DNA of 29,460 bases, taken from a virus. Below are positions 1 through 6,084 of the stretch, piece after piece (the stretch's first letter is position 1; each line of letters opens with the position of its first letter). Below the pieces are notes generated by a model. That model made no database searches and was not told the DNA's origin. It worked only from the letters and a program-made list of their open reading frames with translations. A program made the translations under genes and the position numbers. Location: positions 1 through 29,460 of IMG/VR virus record IMGVR_UViG_3300050821_006849; one strand, written 5' to 3'.

Positions 1-390
1 GGGAAGCGCGCTAAGCGCGCAGTGAGTGCGAAGCGCTCCCTACCCGAAGACTTCGGATTGACCGAAGAACGCAAGCAGTGCGGCCGAGACCGTGGCTGGA
101 ACGACGCCCGCACTTTGGCGGAGTTCCTACGCTTTACGGACAGCGCCCTAGCCCATAACCGCACATATGCGAATTGGGACGCCGCATGGCGCAATTGGAC
201 AACCAGCAATTTCCAGGAAACCTCAAACGGAGGTCGCATCAATGGCCATCGACAGCACCCTGCCGAGAGGGCGTTCCAACTCGCAGATGAGCTGGACGCA
301 GCGCTTGAACGCCAGGCTGACGCCACCGGAAGTTCTTCGGGAAGTGGGCCGGATGCTATCAGCCTACTCAACTGGCAGCGATCTTCCTGA
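1..390 (+). CDS. Phage replication-type protein, C-terminal part (5' end outside window)
   Basis: The frame is open from base 1, so the gene begins upstream; the GTG at 22 is only the first internal start codon. The visible part is 129 residues. It has a LPEDF segment followed by a segment ending in DWDAAWRNW-like residues (NWDAAWRNWTT), typical of the C-terminal tail of phage replication-initiation or DUF1376/replisome-organizer proteins. Such proteins normally end shortly after this motif, but here the frame continues another 50 or so low-complexity residues. That extension overlaps the next gene by 149 bases, which is unusual and may mean a lost stop codon. The role in DNA replication is inferred from the family motif only; the catalytic or DNA-binding part is not in the window. 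Confidence 0.6.
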   Translation, partial: GKRAKRAVSAKRSLPEDFGLTEERKQCGRDRGWNDARTLAEFLRFTDSALAHNRTYANWDAAWRNWTTSNFQETSNGGRINGHRQHPAERAFQLADELDAALERQADATGSSSGSGPDAISLLNWQRSS

Positions 391-748
391 CGGCTACATC
401 GCGAATGTCGCCACAGTGCTTTCGCAGTTCCCGCGGGAGGTGGCCGTCCAGTGCTGCTCGCCGGTTCACGGCATTGCGCGCGAGTGCAAGAAATTCCGGC
501 CCAACGCCGGAGAGGTCCACGATTGGTGCGAAATCCGCACCGAGCCAATTTGGGAACGCGCAAAGCTCGAGCGGCCAGCATTGCCGGCGCCGGTTATTCC
601 GAAAGCCGAGCTCGCGGAACGCAAAGCCCAATGCGATCGCGTGATTGCCGATATCAAAAAACGGCTTGGCGTTCGGGAAACGTGGTTCGAGCGGCTGACC
701 GTCGAAGACGCCATGCGCAATCTGAAACCATCCAAGGGGAACCCATGA
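242..748 (+). CDS. Conserved phage protein of unknown function (early block)
   Basis: A 168-residue protein. The start is set at ATG 242 because GGAGG lies about 8 bases upstream; the frame is open further upstream, but that part looks non-coding. Residues about 28-85 match a recalled phage family: a stretch on percent-of-population style helices, then SPVHGI, then a run ending in EVHDWCE. The rest is charged and helical. It sits between a replication-type gene and a NusG-like gene, so a role near replication or early regulation is possible, but no enzymatic motif is visible. Its stop overlaps the next start (ATGA), which indicates translational coupling. Confidence 0.75.
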   Translation: MAIDSTLPRGRSNSQMSWTQRLNARLTPPEVLREVGRMLSAYSTGSDLPDGYIANVATVLSQFPREVAVQCCSPVHGIARECKKFRPNAGEVHDWCEIRTEPIWERAKLERPALPAPVIPKAELAERKAQCDRVIADIKKRLGVRETWFERLTVEDAMRNLKPSKGNP

Positions 749-1326
749 CCAGCATCCATTGGGACAACATTCCGCAAGAGGGCGTACTTCGCTGGCATGT
801 CGCGATTGCCCAGCCTGGCCTCGACTACATGGCCAAACAAGCCCTGAGAGTTCGCGGCTACACGGTCTACAGGCCGACCATGCCGAGACAATTCACGGAC
901 CGCCGCCGCCGCGTTCAAGACGGCAGCAAATCAATGTTCCCTGGATACCTCTTCGTGCTGCCGCATCGCACCGGATGGGAATCGCTACGCACCGCGCCGG
1001 GCATGACCTACGGCGAGCGCGCATTGATGAAAACCAACGGCGGCTTGGCCACGATCAGCCACAACGACCCGTCCCATGTGGGCATCATGCAGATCCGCCA
1101 ACTCGAGTTAAGCCTTTGGACTGTAAACATGAAAAGCGAACACACCGAGCCGAAATTCAAGGTCGGCGATAAGGTTCTGATACGCAAAGGCTTGTGGGTT
1201 GAGTTCTGCGGCGAAATTGAAACACTTGACGACGATTCGAGAATATGCGTTCTAGTGAAACTACTTGGCGGCCAGAGACGTGTTTATGTCTCCTCAGAAC
1301 ACTTAGTCCAAGCTGCAACAGCTTAG
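745..1326 (+). CDS. NusG/RfaH-like transcription antitermination protein
   Basis: A 193-residue protein starting at ATG 745 in an ATGA overlap with the previous gene. Residues about 15-115 look like an NGN domain: RWHVAIAQPG near the start, a GYTVYRPT strand and the typical FPGYLFV motif. Residues about 135-185 look like a KOW domain (FKVGDKVLIRKG, then CGEIETL). NusG-family proteins bind the RNA polymerase clamp through NGN and contact ribosome, Rho or nucleic acid through KOW. A phage copy at the end of the early block, about 430 bases before a hairpin stack, fits a specialised antiterminator of late genes. That function is inferred; the family call is firm from domain order and motifs. Confidence 0.85.
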   Translation: MTSIHWDNIPQEGVLRWHVAIAQPGLDYMAKQALRVRGYTVYRPTMPRQFTDRRRRVQDGSKSMFPGYLFVLPHRTGWESLRTAPGMTYGERALMKTNGGLATISHNDPSHVGIMQIRQLELSLWTVNMKSEHTEPKFKVGDKVLIRKGLWVEFCGEIETLDDDSRICVLVKLLGGQRRVYVSSEHLVQAATA

Positions 1327-1411
1327 GTTAGGTGGGCGAGTGTCGTCCGGCAGCCTTGTAATTTCCCTTAAAGATTTTAGATGTCCTCTGTAAATTTATG
1401 AGGGCTAGTAC

Positions 1412-1768
1412 ATGAAATCACAGAAGCAACGCGAGATTGGTTGGGAAGACGAGGTTATCGATGGGGTCTCGGTCAAGGTTGGTCGCGATCCCCGGAAAAT
1501 GTCTCAGGACGAGTTGCGTGAACTTGGCTTCCAGCCATTGTCAATTTTACAGGCTTTGCGAGCGCGCTGCCTCGACTGCTGTGCAGGTAGCTCCGCAGAG
1601 GTTCGTCGCTGCGTTTCTGTAAACTGTCCAAGCTGGCCGTTCCGTACGGGGTTTAATCCGTGGAGGGAGAGGGTGCAGCTTTCGGAGGAACGAAAAGCTC
1701 AGCTGGCAGCGACACTGTCGAAAGCTAGACTCGCAAAGGTGGCTCAACCCTTGGCTCCTCAAACGTGA
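1412..1768 (+). CDS. Conserved Cys-rich phage protein
   Basis: A 118-residue protein starting at ATG 1412, with a GAGGG about 8 bases upstream. The centre holds a metal-binding-like pattern: RCLDCC, then RRCVSVNCPSWPFRTGFNPW. The CxxCC and CxxxxxC cysteines could bind zinc. Short proteins with the C-x-x-C and CP-x-WP-[FY]-R-x-G-x-NP pattern are, as I recall, common next to packaging genes in alphaproteobacterial prophages, but none has a known function to my knowledge. A hairpin overlaps the stop codon (1754-1773), so the transcript may end here unless antitermination occurs. Confidence 0.75.
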   Translation: MKSQKQREIGWEDEVIDGVSVKVGRDPRKMSQDELRELGFQPLSILQALRARCLDCCAGSSAEVRRCVSVNCPSWPFRTGFNPWRERVQLSEERKAQLAATLSKARLAKVAQPLAPQT

Positions 1769-1773
1769 GGAGC
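1754..1773 (+). other. Perfect 8-bp hairpin overlapping a stop codon
   Basis: GCTCCTCA and TGAGGAGC pair perfectly around an AACG tetraloop; the TGA stop of the preceding gene lies in the 3' arm. It is followed by TTCGCCTTT, a weak U-rich tail, so it may be a partial terminator or an RNA-stabilising hairpin. It is the first of four hairpins in a row. Confidence 0.55.
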
Positions 1774-1786
1774 TTCGCCTTTCCCC

Positions 1787-1810
1787 CGCGTGTTGACCCC
1801 TCGGCACGCG
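1787..1810 (+). other. Hairpin within the early/late boundary stack
   Basis: CGCGTG (1787-1792) pairs with CACGCG (1805-1810) around a 12-base loop. There is no U-tract directly after it; the arm of the next terminator begins one base later. It is probably part of a structured leader or terminator stack. Confidence 0.4.
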
Positions 1811-1840
1811 AAACCCGGTGGTTCAGGCTGCCGGGTTTTT
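1811..1840 (+). terminator. Rho-independent terminator 1 at early/late boundary
   Basis: AACCCGG (1812-1818) pairs with CCGGGTT (1831-1837) and runs into a T-tract (1836-1840). This is a standard intrinsic terminator shape on the + strand, 43 bases after the end of the Cys-rich gene. Confidence 0.75.
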
Positions 1841-1887
1841 CATGACATAGGGTAGGACGTCCCTCCTGACGATCCTCCCACAGGACT

Positions 1888-1928
1888 AAGGGCGCCCTGT
1901 CGCGAAAGCAGACTCGGCGCCCTTTTTT
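1888..1928 (+). terminator. Rho-independent terminator 2, directly before the late genes
   Basis: AAGGGCGCC (1888-1896) pairs perfectly with GGCGCCCTT (1916-1924). The loop is 19 bases and can itself fold a GC-GAAA-GC mini-hairpin, and six Ts follow (1923-1928). The next reading frame begins at the base after the T-tract, so transcripts from upstream must read through this element to reach the late genes. Confidence 0.8.
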
Positions 1929-2249
1929 ATGAGATACGATTTCTTGGATATGCTTCTCGGAGTTGTAATATTCGTATTGGTGCTTGCCGTGGTTGTGATG
2001 CTCGTCAACGCAGCATCGGCGCAATCCGGATATTACCGATATCCCGATTACAACATCGACGGCCGCTACCAAGGCCGTAACCCATCACAAGGCGGCGGAT
2101 ATGGCTCCCGCGGCGATATCTGGTGGTCCGCACCACCAGCCCGGAACTACACGCCATACCCGTACTATCCATCGATCCAGCGCCAGTACCAGTACAACGA
2201 TTACTACAACCCAGGGCGACCGTTCCTGCCAGGGTGGAATTACCGGTGA
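1929..2249 (+). CDS. Small exported or membrane-anchored Tyr-rich protein
   Basis: A 106-residue frame with a strongly hydrophobic N-terminal segment (residues about 8-27, LLGVVIFVLVLAVVVMLV) followed by NAASAQ, which resembles a signal peptidase I site. The mature part is rich in Tyr, Pro, Gly and Asn with many YP/YY pairs. The ATG at 1929 touches the terminator T-tract and has no visible ribosome-binding site; ATG 1950 is an alternative that still keeps the hydrophobic segment. It is the first gene after the terminator stack. Function is unknown; an envelope role is inferred from the export signal. It resembles in style the exported protein at 4302. Confidence 0.6.
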   Translation: MRYDFLDMLLGVVIFVLVLAVVVMLVNAASAQSGYYRYPDYNIDGRYQGRNPSQGGGYGSRGDIWWSAPPARNYTPYPYYPSIQRQYQYNDYYNPGRPFLPGWNYR

Positions 2250-2273
2250 TTGCATGAAGTTAAGGGTAGATTG

Positions 2274-2525
2274 ATGTGCGCTACATCAGCAATTAGCGAT
2301 TATTACCGTGATAGAACCGATCCCGTTAATCCATGGCCGCAGCCTCAGCCTCCAGTACCGTTTCCGCAGCCCTATTTACCTCCAATTCAGATATGGGATC
2401 AGGAGTCAAAGCAGCTTCTGCGCGAGGTGCTTGATCGGTTGGATAAGCTTGATAAGCGCCTGGGCGATATTGAATGTCATGACGACAGCAAGGCTGAGCT
2501 TAAGCGCCAGCTTGGATTGATTTGA
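2274..2525 (+). CDS. Small unknown protein with Pro-rich and coiled-coil parts
   Basis: An 83-residue protein with the start at ATG 2274, chosen because AAGGG lies 7-8 bases upstream; a TTG at 2250 would add 8 residues. Residues about 20-45 are Pro/Gln-rich (PQPQPPVPFPQPYLPP). Residues about 48-80 form a charged heptad-like helix (LLREVLDRLDKLDKRLGDIE), probably a short coiled coil. The stop overlaps the next start (TGATG), so it is coupled to the micro-membrane protein downstream. I do not recognise the family. Confidence 0.65.
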   Translation: MCATSAISDYYRDRTDPVNPWPQPQPPVPFPQPYLPPIQIWDQESKQLLREVLDRLDKLDKRLGDIECHDDSKAELKRQLGLI

Positions 2526-2644
2526 TGACACGCGCAGCATGGGCCTTGACGATACTCGCAATATTTGGAGCAGCCATAATCGGGTCGTGGCTAGATGCAG
2601 TTTGGCGGCTCCATAAGCTGCTGCCAAATGGGGCTAATTGGTAA
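2525..2644 (+). CDS. 39-residue single-pass membrane micro-protein
   Basis: The ATG at 2525 shares a base with the preceding stop (TGATG), giving translational coupling. The 39 residues start MTRAAWALTILAIFGAAIIG and end with a short polar tail containing RLHKLLPNG, so one membrane segment (about residues 5-22) is predicted. Length and layout resemble many phage small membrane proteins; a holin-like, spanin-like or superinfection-related role is possible but nothing in the sequence decides it. Confidence 0.5.
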   Translation: MTRAAWALTILAIFGAAIIGSWLDAVWRLHKLLPNGANW

Positions 2645-2658
2645 AGAGGTAATCCTCT
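2645..2658 (+). other. Short hairpin before the putative terminase small subunit gene
   Basis: AGAGG and CCTCT pair around a TAAT loop, one of the few non-coding spots in the block. It is followed by three GTAGA(C/T) repeats up to the start codon at 2687, in a 42-base gap without a clear Shine-Dalgarno site. It could influence translation of the downstream gene. Confidence 0.25.
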
Positions 2659-2686
2659 ACTTGTAGACTAAGTAGACCAAATGTAG

Positions 2687-3007
2687 ATGGCAATTGGACG
2701 GAAAACAGGTGGTCGCTCAAAAGGAGTTCCTAATAAGAGAGCCGCGGCCCTAAGGGAAAAAATTGCTCAGTGCGTTGACGTCGCGGGGTCGGACCCGGTC
2801 GAGTTCATGCTTGCGATAATGACCGATCATCAGCAGGCGTTACTAGTGAGATTTGAGGCCGCAAAAGCGGTTGCCCCCTATGTGCACCCCCGCAAGGTTG
2901 ATCACGGCGAGGACCGGCCGGCCAACAACACCACGGTGATTATTGGCGGCGTTACGGATGCGGACCGGATAGAGGCGCTAAGGCAATTGCTCGGCAAAAA
3001 GAAATGA
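2687..3007 (+). CDS. Putative terminase small subunit
   Basis: A 106-residue protein. It begins with a basic Gly/Lys/Asn patch (GRKTGGRSKGVPNKR), followed by helices with DPVEFMLAIM and RFEAAKAVAPYVHPRK. This matches a widespread phage family usually placed at the terminase small subunit position, binding DNA at the packaging initiation site. It is shorter than P22 gp3 (162 residues) and not obviously homologous to it. The large subunit lies 4 kb downstream rather than next door, which is unusual. The ATG at 2687 has a poor ribosome-binding site. The assignment rests on N-terminal pattern and context and is moderately sure. Confidence 0.6.
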   Translation: MAIGRKTGGRSKGVPNKRAAALREKIAQCVDVAGSDPVEFMLAIMTDHQQALLVRFEAAKAVAPYVHPRKVDHGEDRPANNTTVIIGGVTDADRIEALRQLLGKKK

Positions 3008-3237
3008 TCTGTGAGCCGATTGTTTTCACCCAGGACGATACCGGCGGATACCACCTCGAGGCAGGTTTGCCTCTCAAAACTGTGATTGACGTGCACAACC
3101 TCATGGGCCGCTGGATGCGGGTGCATCACGGCGCCGTGTACATCGAGTTGGACGGGCGGATTGTGGTTTACCAGCATATTGGTACGACCCCGGAGGGTCA
3201 TTGGGTTTGCCGGCTGCAGGTGGATCCGGGCGCATGA
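3004..3237 (+). CDS. Small phage protein of unknown function
   Basis: A 77-residue protein starting in an ATGA overlap with the putative terminase small subunit gene. It is soluble-looking, with alternating strands (HHGAVYIELDGRIVVYQHI, then HWVCRLQVDP), so a small beta-fold is likely. I do not recognise the family. Its coupling to both neighbours supports it being real and expressed with the packaging genes. Confidence 0.65.
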   Translation: MICEPIVFTQDDTGGYHLEAGLPLKTVIDVHNLMGRWMRVHHGAVYIELDGRIVVYQHIGTTPEGHWVCRLQVDPGA

Positions 3238-3341
3238 TTGCGATCGACAATGACATTTTGAATGTGTGGTCTGTGGTTACGATGGTCTTGGTCCTATCGG
3301 CTTTTGCAATAGCGGGTATTTGGACTGATGATGCGGGCTGA
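3234..3341 (+). CDS. 35-residue single-pass membrane micro-protein
   Basis: Starts in an ATGA overlap with the previous stop. The 35 residues contain one hydrophobic segment (WSVVTMVLVLSAFAIAGIW, about residues 12-30) between short acidic ends (MIAIDND and TDDAG). This layout predicts one membrane pass. It is the second such micro-protein in the block (compare 2525-2644), but the two do not share sequence. Function is unknown. Confidence 0.45.
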   Translation: MIAIDNDILNVWSVVTMVLVLSAFAIAGIWTDDAG

Positions 3342-3489
3342 GATGCACGTAAGATCGTGGTTTTGGCACGGGAGATATGAAGGATCGGCGGGCGGGTACG
3401 TTCCTCCAGATGGTTTTTGGGCTCGCAAATTGTATTATTGCGGGAATGTAATTGGAAGATTGTTTGGCCCACCATCAGATTGTGTATGA
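3331..3489 (+). CDS. 52-residue protein of unknown function
   Basis: A short frame with three in-frame ATGs (3328, 3331, 3343); 3331 is chosen because GGA sits 6 bases upstream, and 3343 would avoid overlapping the previous stop. The sequence is aromatic and Gly-rich (SWFWHGRYEG, GYVPPDGFWARKLYYCG), which looks like real protein rather than noise. The stop overlaps the ATG of the phosphatase gene (ATGA at 3486), indicating coupling. The family is not recognised. Confidence 0.5.
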   Translation: MRAEMHVRSWFWHGRYEGSAGGYVPPDGFWARKLYYCGNVIGRLFGPPSDCV

Positions 3490-4301
3490 ACAAGTCTGAA
3501 CTCTCCCGCAAGGAAATACTGGAAGGGGCAAAGCAGGGGGCGGAGGTCTCGTTCTACCTTGCCCGGCATGGGGCGACGATCCTCAATTCGGAGTCGGCGG
3601 CATCCGTCGATCGCGAGCGTGGTTGGAGCCAATGCCCTCTGACTGCAGAGGGTGCAGAGGATGCCAGGCATGCCGCCCTGAAGCTTAAGGACAAGGGCAT
3701 AGGGGCGATATGCTGCAGCGACCTGGCGCGGTCAGAGGAGAGTGCAGAGATTATAGGGCGCATTTTGGATGTGGAGCCTCGGGCTTCTGCCAAGTTGCGG
3801 CCCTGGGGTCTGGGGATCCTTACTAATCGGCCGATGAGCATGGCCGGGCCGCAGATAGCGGCTTACACCAAGAAGCCGGATCGACCCGTACCGGAAGGCG
3901 AGAGCTTCAATGAATTCAAACGACGCGCTTTCCGAGGCTTATATGAGGCAATTGCGCGCAATCCGGGTAAATCCGTACTCATCGTTTCACACCTACGAGT
4001 TGACGCTCTCCTGCGCTCCTGGCAAGCCGCAGGGCAGCCTATCCATCATGGCGTGGATATTGAGGCTTTTCTTCGGGAAGGCGAACCACCAGGCGGCATA
4101 AGGCTTTTCCGGACGCATAGGCAGCTATTGCGAGGCGAGCTCGACAACAAGCTAACGCACACCGAGGCGAATTACCGGAAAGGCCACGAGCCTGAGTTCT
4201 GCCACACGTGCGAGTATTCAAATCATATGATGAGTCCAACTTGCAGTTTAGTTATGGATATTAGGCGCTCTGGTTGGTGCAGGCTTTGGGAGAATGGTTG
4301 A
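3486..4301 (+). CDS. Histidine phosphatase (phosphoglycerate mutase-like) with C-terminal four-Cys motif
   Basis: A 271-residue protein; the ATG at 3486 overlaps the previous stop. Residues about 20-215 are a histidine phosphatase domain: the catalytic RHG triad at 27-29, then CCSDLARSEES, PEGESFNEF and VLIVSHLRVD carrying the second His. Such enzymes remove phosphate from sugars, nucleotides or proteins through a phospho-His intermediate. Residues about 228-271 are an extra tail with C-x2-C-x10-C-x11-C (239, 242, 253, 265), ending GWCRLW. This resembles the cluster-binding pattern of high-potential iron-sulfur proteins and a Cys motif seen in other phage proteins. The substrate is unknown. 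It lies between terminase subunit genes, as accessory (moron) genes often do. Confidence 0.8.
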   Translation: MNKSELSRKEILEGAKQGAEVSFYLARHGATILNSESAASVDRERGWSQCPLTAEGAEDARHAALKLKDKGIGAICCSDLARSEESAEIIGRILDVEPRASAKLRPWGLGILTNRPMSMAGPQIAAYTKKPDRPVPEGESFNEFKRRAFRGLYEAIARNPGKSVLIVSHLRVDALLRSWQAAGQPIHHGVDIEAFLREGEPPGGIRLFRTHRQLLRGELDNKLTHTEANYRKGHEPEFCHTCEYSNHMMSPTCSLVMDIRRSGWCRLWENG

Positions 4302-4574
4302 GTGGTTAGATTTTTCTTGTTTGCCTGTGCGCTTCTTCTGAACACAATTTCCGCCAGCGCCCAATACTACGGTGGCCATGCCTATCCTGGGCGAGGCTAC
4401 TATGCCGGCGGCGGGCATTATGCAGAACGGTACGCGCAGCATTATGCGCCACGCTATTACGCTCCGAGGCCGGCTCCTAGCTATGCGCCTCGAGGCGGCT
4501 ATGATTGGTCCTGGGGCGGCGGCAATCGCGCCTATACGGGCGGGCGCGGTGGCGGTTGGGGAGGTGAGTGGTGA
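4302..4574 (+). CDS. Small exported Tyr/Gly/His-rich protein
   Basis: A 90-residue protein with a GTG start directly after the previous stop. Residues 1-20 form a good signal peptide (MVRFFLFACALLLNTISASA) with a likely cut before QYYGG. The mature part is low-complexity: Tyr, Gly, Ala, Arg and His, with repeated YAPR/HYA units and a glycine-rich end (GGRGGGWGGEW). Such composition occurs in surface or envelope-associated proteins, but no function can be assigned. It is the second exported Tyr-rich protein in the block (compare 1929-2249). Confidence 0.65.
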   Translation: MVRFFLFACALLLNTISASAQYYGGHAYPGRGYYAGGGHYAERYAQHYAPRYYAPRPAPSYAPRGGYDWSWGGGNRAYTGGRGGGWGGEW

Positions 4575-4819
4575 TAATCGATCCCTCCCAGATTGTTGAC
4601 GTGCCCACTGCTTACCGCAGGATTTATGGTGATTCAAAAATGGCTGATATCGTTGAGCGGCTGCGCAGGCAAGCGGACGGTTCTATCGAGCCCGATCACT
4701 CCATAATGCTTGAGGCTGCTGATGAGATCGAGAGCCTTCGCAAGCACAAAGGAATGAAGGCAGTGGCTGATATGCTATGCCCTCCCGTTCCCAAAAGCAT
4801 CGACCCGACAGGATGGTAA
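4568..4819 (+). CDS. Small phage protein of unknown function (MADIVERLR type)
   Basis: An 83-residue frame. A strong GGGGAGGTGA at 4558-4567 supports a GTG start at 4568 or 4571, slightly overlapping the previous gene. However, the recognisable part begins at ATG 4640 (MADIVERLRR, then MLEAADEIESLR), and related short phage proteins as I recall start there; the upstream 24 residues may be real or untranslated. The protein is helical and charged, with a Pro-rich end (CPPVPKSIDPTGW). Function is unknown. Confidence 0.6.
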   Translation: MVIIDPSQIVDVPTAYRRIYGDSKMADIVERLRRQADGSIEPDHSIMLEAADEIESLRKHKGMKAVADMLCPPVPKSIDPTGW

Positions 4820-4853
4820 TCCCGGCTTAGCCGGCTGTAGCAAGGAGCGAACC

Positions 4854-5558
4854 ATGAAAGTGACAAAATATCTTGCCGCAGCCGCGGCTGTTTGCATTGC
4901 GGGTGGGCTTGCTTGGGGCGGTGGCCTTTGGCAGACCATGCCTATTATCGGAGGCGCTGCTTATTGCTCTGGCAGCAATATCGTAGGCCCGGCCCAGCAA
5001 ACCATTACCGGGCAGAGCGGTACGCCTGCCGGAGCTAATGCCACTACCGGCAATGTGATTTGCACGGTGACAGAGCCTGCTGGTCCGCCGGCGTTGGTCG
5101 GGACCGAGGTCGTTCCGGTTGATATCAACACGCCTGGTACGGCTCAGCCGAACGGCGGCGCTCAGACTGCGGTATTGCCGGTGACTGCTCTCGGGCAGGG
5201 CTATGGTGCAATGCAAGTGTTTACTACCACAGGCACAACGGCGTCGGTTGTCGTGGCCAATGGCATTAACAGTTTCATTTATGCTGGCGGTGCTAACAAT
5301 GCAGCCACAATCACATCTTTGTCGCTGCCGCCCAATCCTATGCAGAATCAGGATTTTTGCATTTCCAACGCATCAACGGGAACCAGTATTCTAACTCTAA
5401 CTGCGGTTGCCGTTGGTACTAGCGGCCAATCGATCGTTGGTGTGACGCCTACATCGGTGCCTGTTGCGACCGCGGTCGGTACCGCGGGCACTGTTACGTT
5501 GTCCCGCATTTGCTGGCAGTATCAAGTATCCAACACCAGCTGGTATCGAATTCAGTAA
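4854..5558 (+). CDS. Exported phage protein of unknown function
   Basis: A 234-residue protein with a clear AAGGAG site 8 bases before the ATG. Residues 1-22 look like a signal peptide or N-terminal anchor (MKVTKYLAAAAAVCIAGG). The rest is rich in Thr, Val, Gly and Ala with strand-like periodicity, includes TGQSGTPAGANATTGN and ends SWYRIQ, so it is probably a beta-sandwich or beta-helix. I recall similar proteins in Bradyrhizobium-like prophages near packaging genes. It could be a virion surface protein or an exported host-modifying protein; the signal peptide favours export. No enzymatic motif is seen. Confidence 0.7.
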   Translation: MKVTKYLAAAAAVCIAGGLAWGGGLWQTMPIIGGAAYCSGSNIVGPAQQTITGQSGTPAGANATTGNVICTVTEPAGPPALVGTEVVPVDINTPGTAQPNGGAQTAVLPVTALGQGYGAMQVFTTTGTTASVVVANGINSFIYAGGANNAATITSLSLPPNPMQNQDFCISNASTGTSILTLTAVAVGTSGQSIVGVTPTSVPVATAVGTAGTVTLSRICWQYQVSNTSWYRIQ

Positions 5559-5571
5559 GTGGGGGTTCATA

Positions 5572-6066
5572 ATGGGATCAAGTGCCAGCTGTTACAGCTA
5601 TAGGGACTTCAAAACGATTGTTGAAGCCCAGTCTTTTAAAGGGGACACGTTCTATTGGGATAGCGGAAATCAGGCAGGCACATACAAATTTAACGTGTAT
5701 GCTATGGATTATGCGAGGAATCTATCTGCGACGTGGGGTGATACCGGTTCAACAGACCGGACTCCTGCCACATTTAGCACGGATTTTCCCAATGCCGTTG
5801 CACTTTTAGATAGTGCATTTCAGGCAGCGCCTGCTAGTTATAGGGACTTTAAAACCCTTTTTTCTGTGCAGGCATTTAAAGGAGATATATTTTACTGGGA
5901 CAGTGGAAACCAAGGCGGAACATATTCTTTCTATTTGTATGCTTTTGACTACTTAAGAGGCCTGTCTCTGACATGGACTTCTTCCGGAGCGGTGGACCAA
6001 ACGCCTGCAACGTTTGGCACCGACTTTCCTAATGCCATCCAATTGCTGGATGGGCCTGATTTCTAA
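5572..6066 (+). CDS. Protein of two tandem 80-residue repeats, unknown function
   Basis: A 164-residue protein starting at ATG 5572 with GGGGG about 8 bases upstream. It consists almost wholly of two copies of one unit: residues 9-88 and 89-164, both beginning SYRDFKT and sharing FYWDSGNQ, then TPATF-x-TDFPNA. There is no signal peptide although both neighbours are exported, and no catalytic motif. The aromatic-rich conserved core suggests a ligand-binding or structural repeat. I do not recognise the family. It sits in the accessory cluster before the terminase large subunit. Confidence 0.7.
   Translation: MGSSASCYSYRDFKTIVEAQSFKGDTFYWDSGNQAGTYKFNVYAMDYARNLSATWGDTGSTDRTPATFSTDFPNAVALLDSAFQAAPASYRDFKTLFSVQAFKGDIFYWDSGNQGGTYSFYLYAFDYLRGLSLTWTSSGAVDQTPATFGTDFPNAIQLLDGPDF
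5596..6063 (+). repeat. Two-copy tandem repeat, about 240 bp per unit (coding)
   Basis: Unit 1 begins at 5596 and unit 2 at 5836, a 240-base spacing; the second unit is slightly shorter. At the start of the units the DNA differs only at synonymous positions (AGCTATAGGGACTTC and AGTTATAGGGACTTT), whereas the middle has diverged, so this is an older duplication under selection. Confidence 0.8.
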
Positions 6067-6084
6067 TCAGGAGCCAGAACACGC

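Noticed and set aside
1356-1396. Possible promoter between the NusG-like gene and the Cys-rich gene
   Set aside because: TTAAAG (1368) and TAAATT (1391) are 17 bases apart but match consensus poorly (about 3/6 and 4/6); not enough to call.
2661-2689. TTGTAG-17-TAGATG as a promoter for the putative terminase small subunit gene
   Set aside because: The would-be -10 box overlaps the start codon at 2687, so it cannot drive that gene with a normal leader.
4822-4834. CCGGC-TTA-GCCGG hairpin before the exported protein gene at 4854
   Set aside because: Five base pairs with a 3-base loop and no U-tract; could arise by chance in GC-rich sequence.
5464-5571. Upstream extension of the two-repeat protein to 5464
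   Set aside because: The extension overlaps the previous gene by 95 bases, while ATG 5572 has its own ribosome-binding site and starts right before the first repeat.
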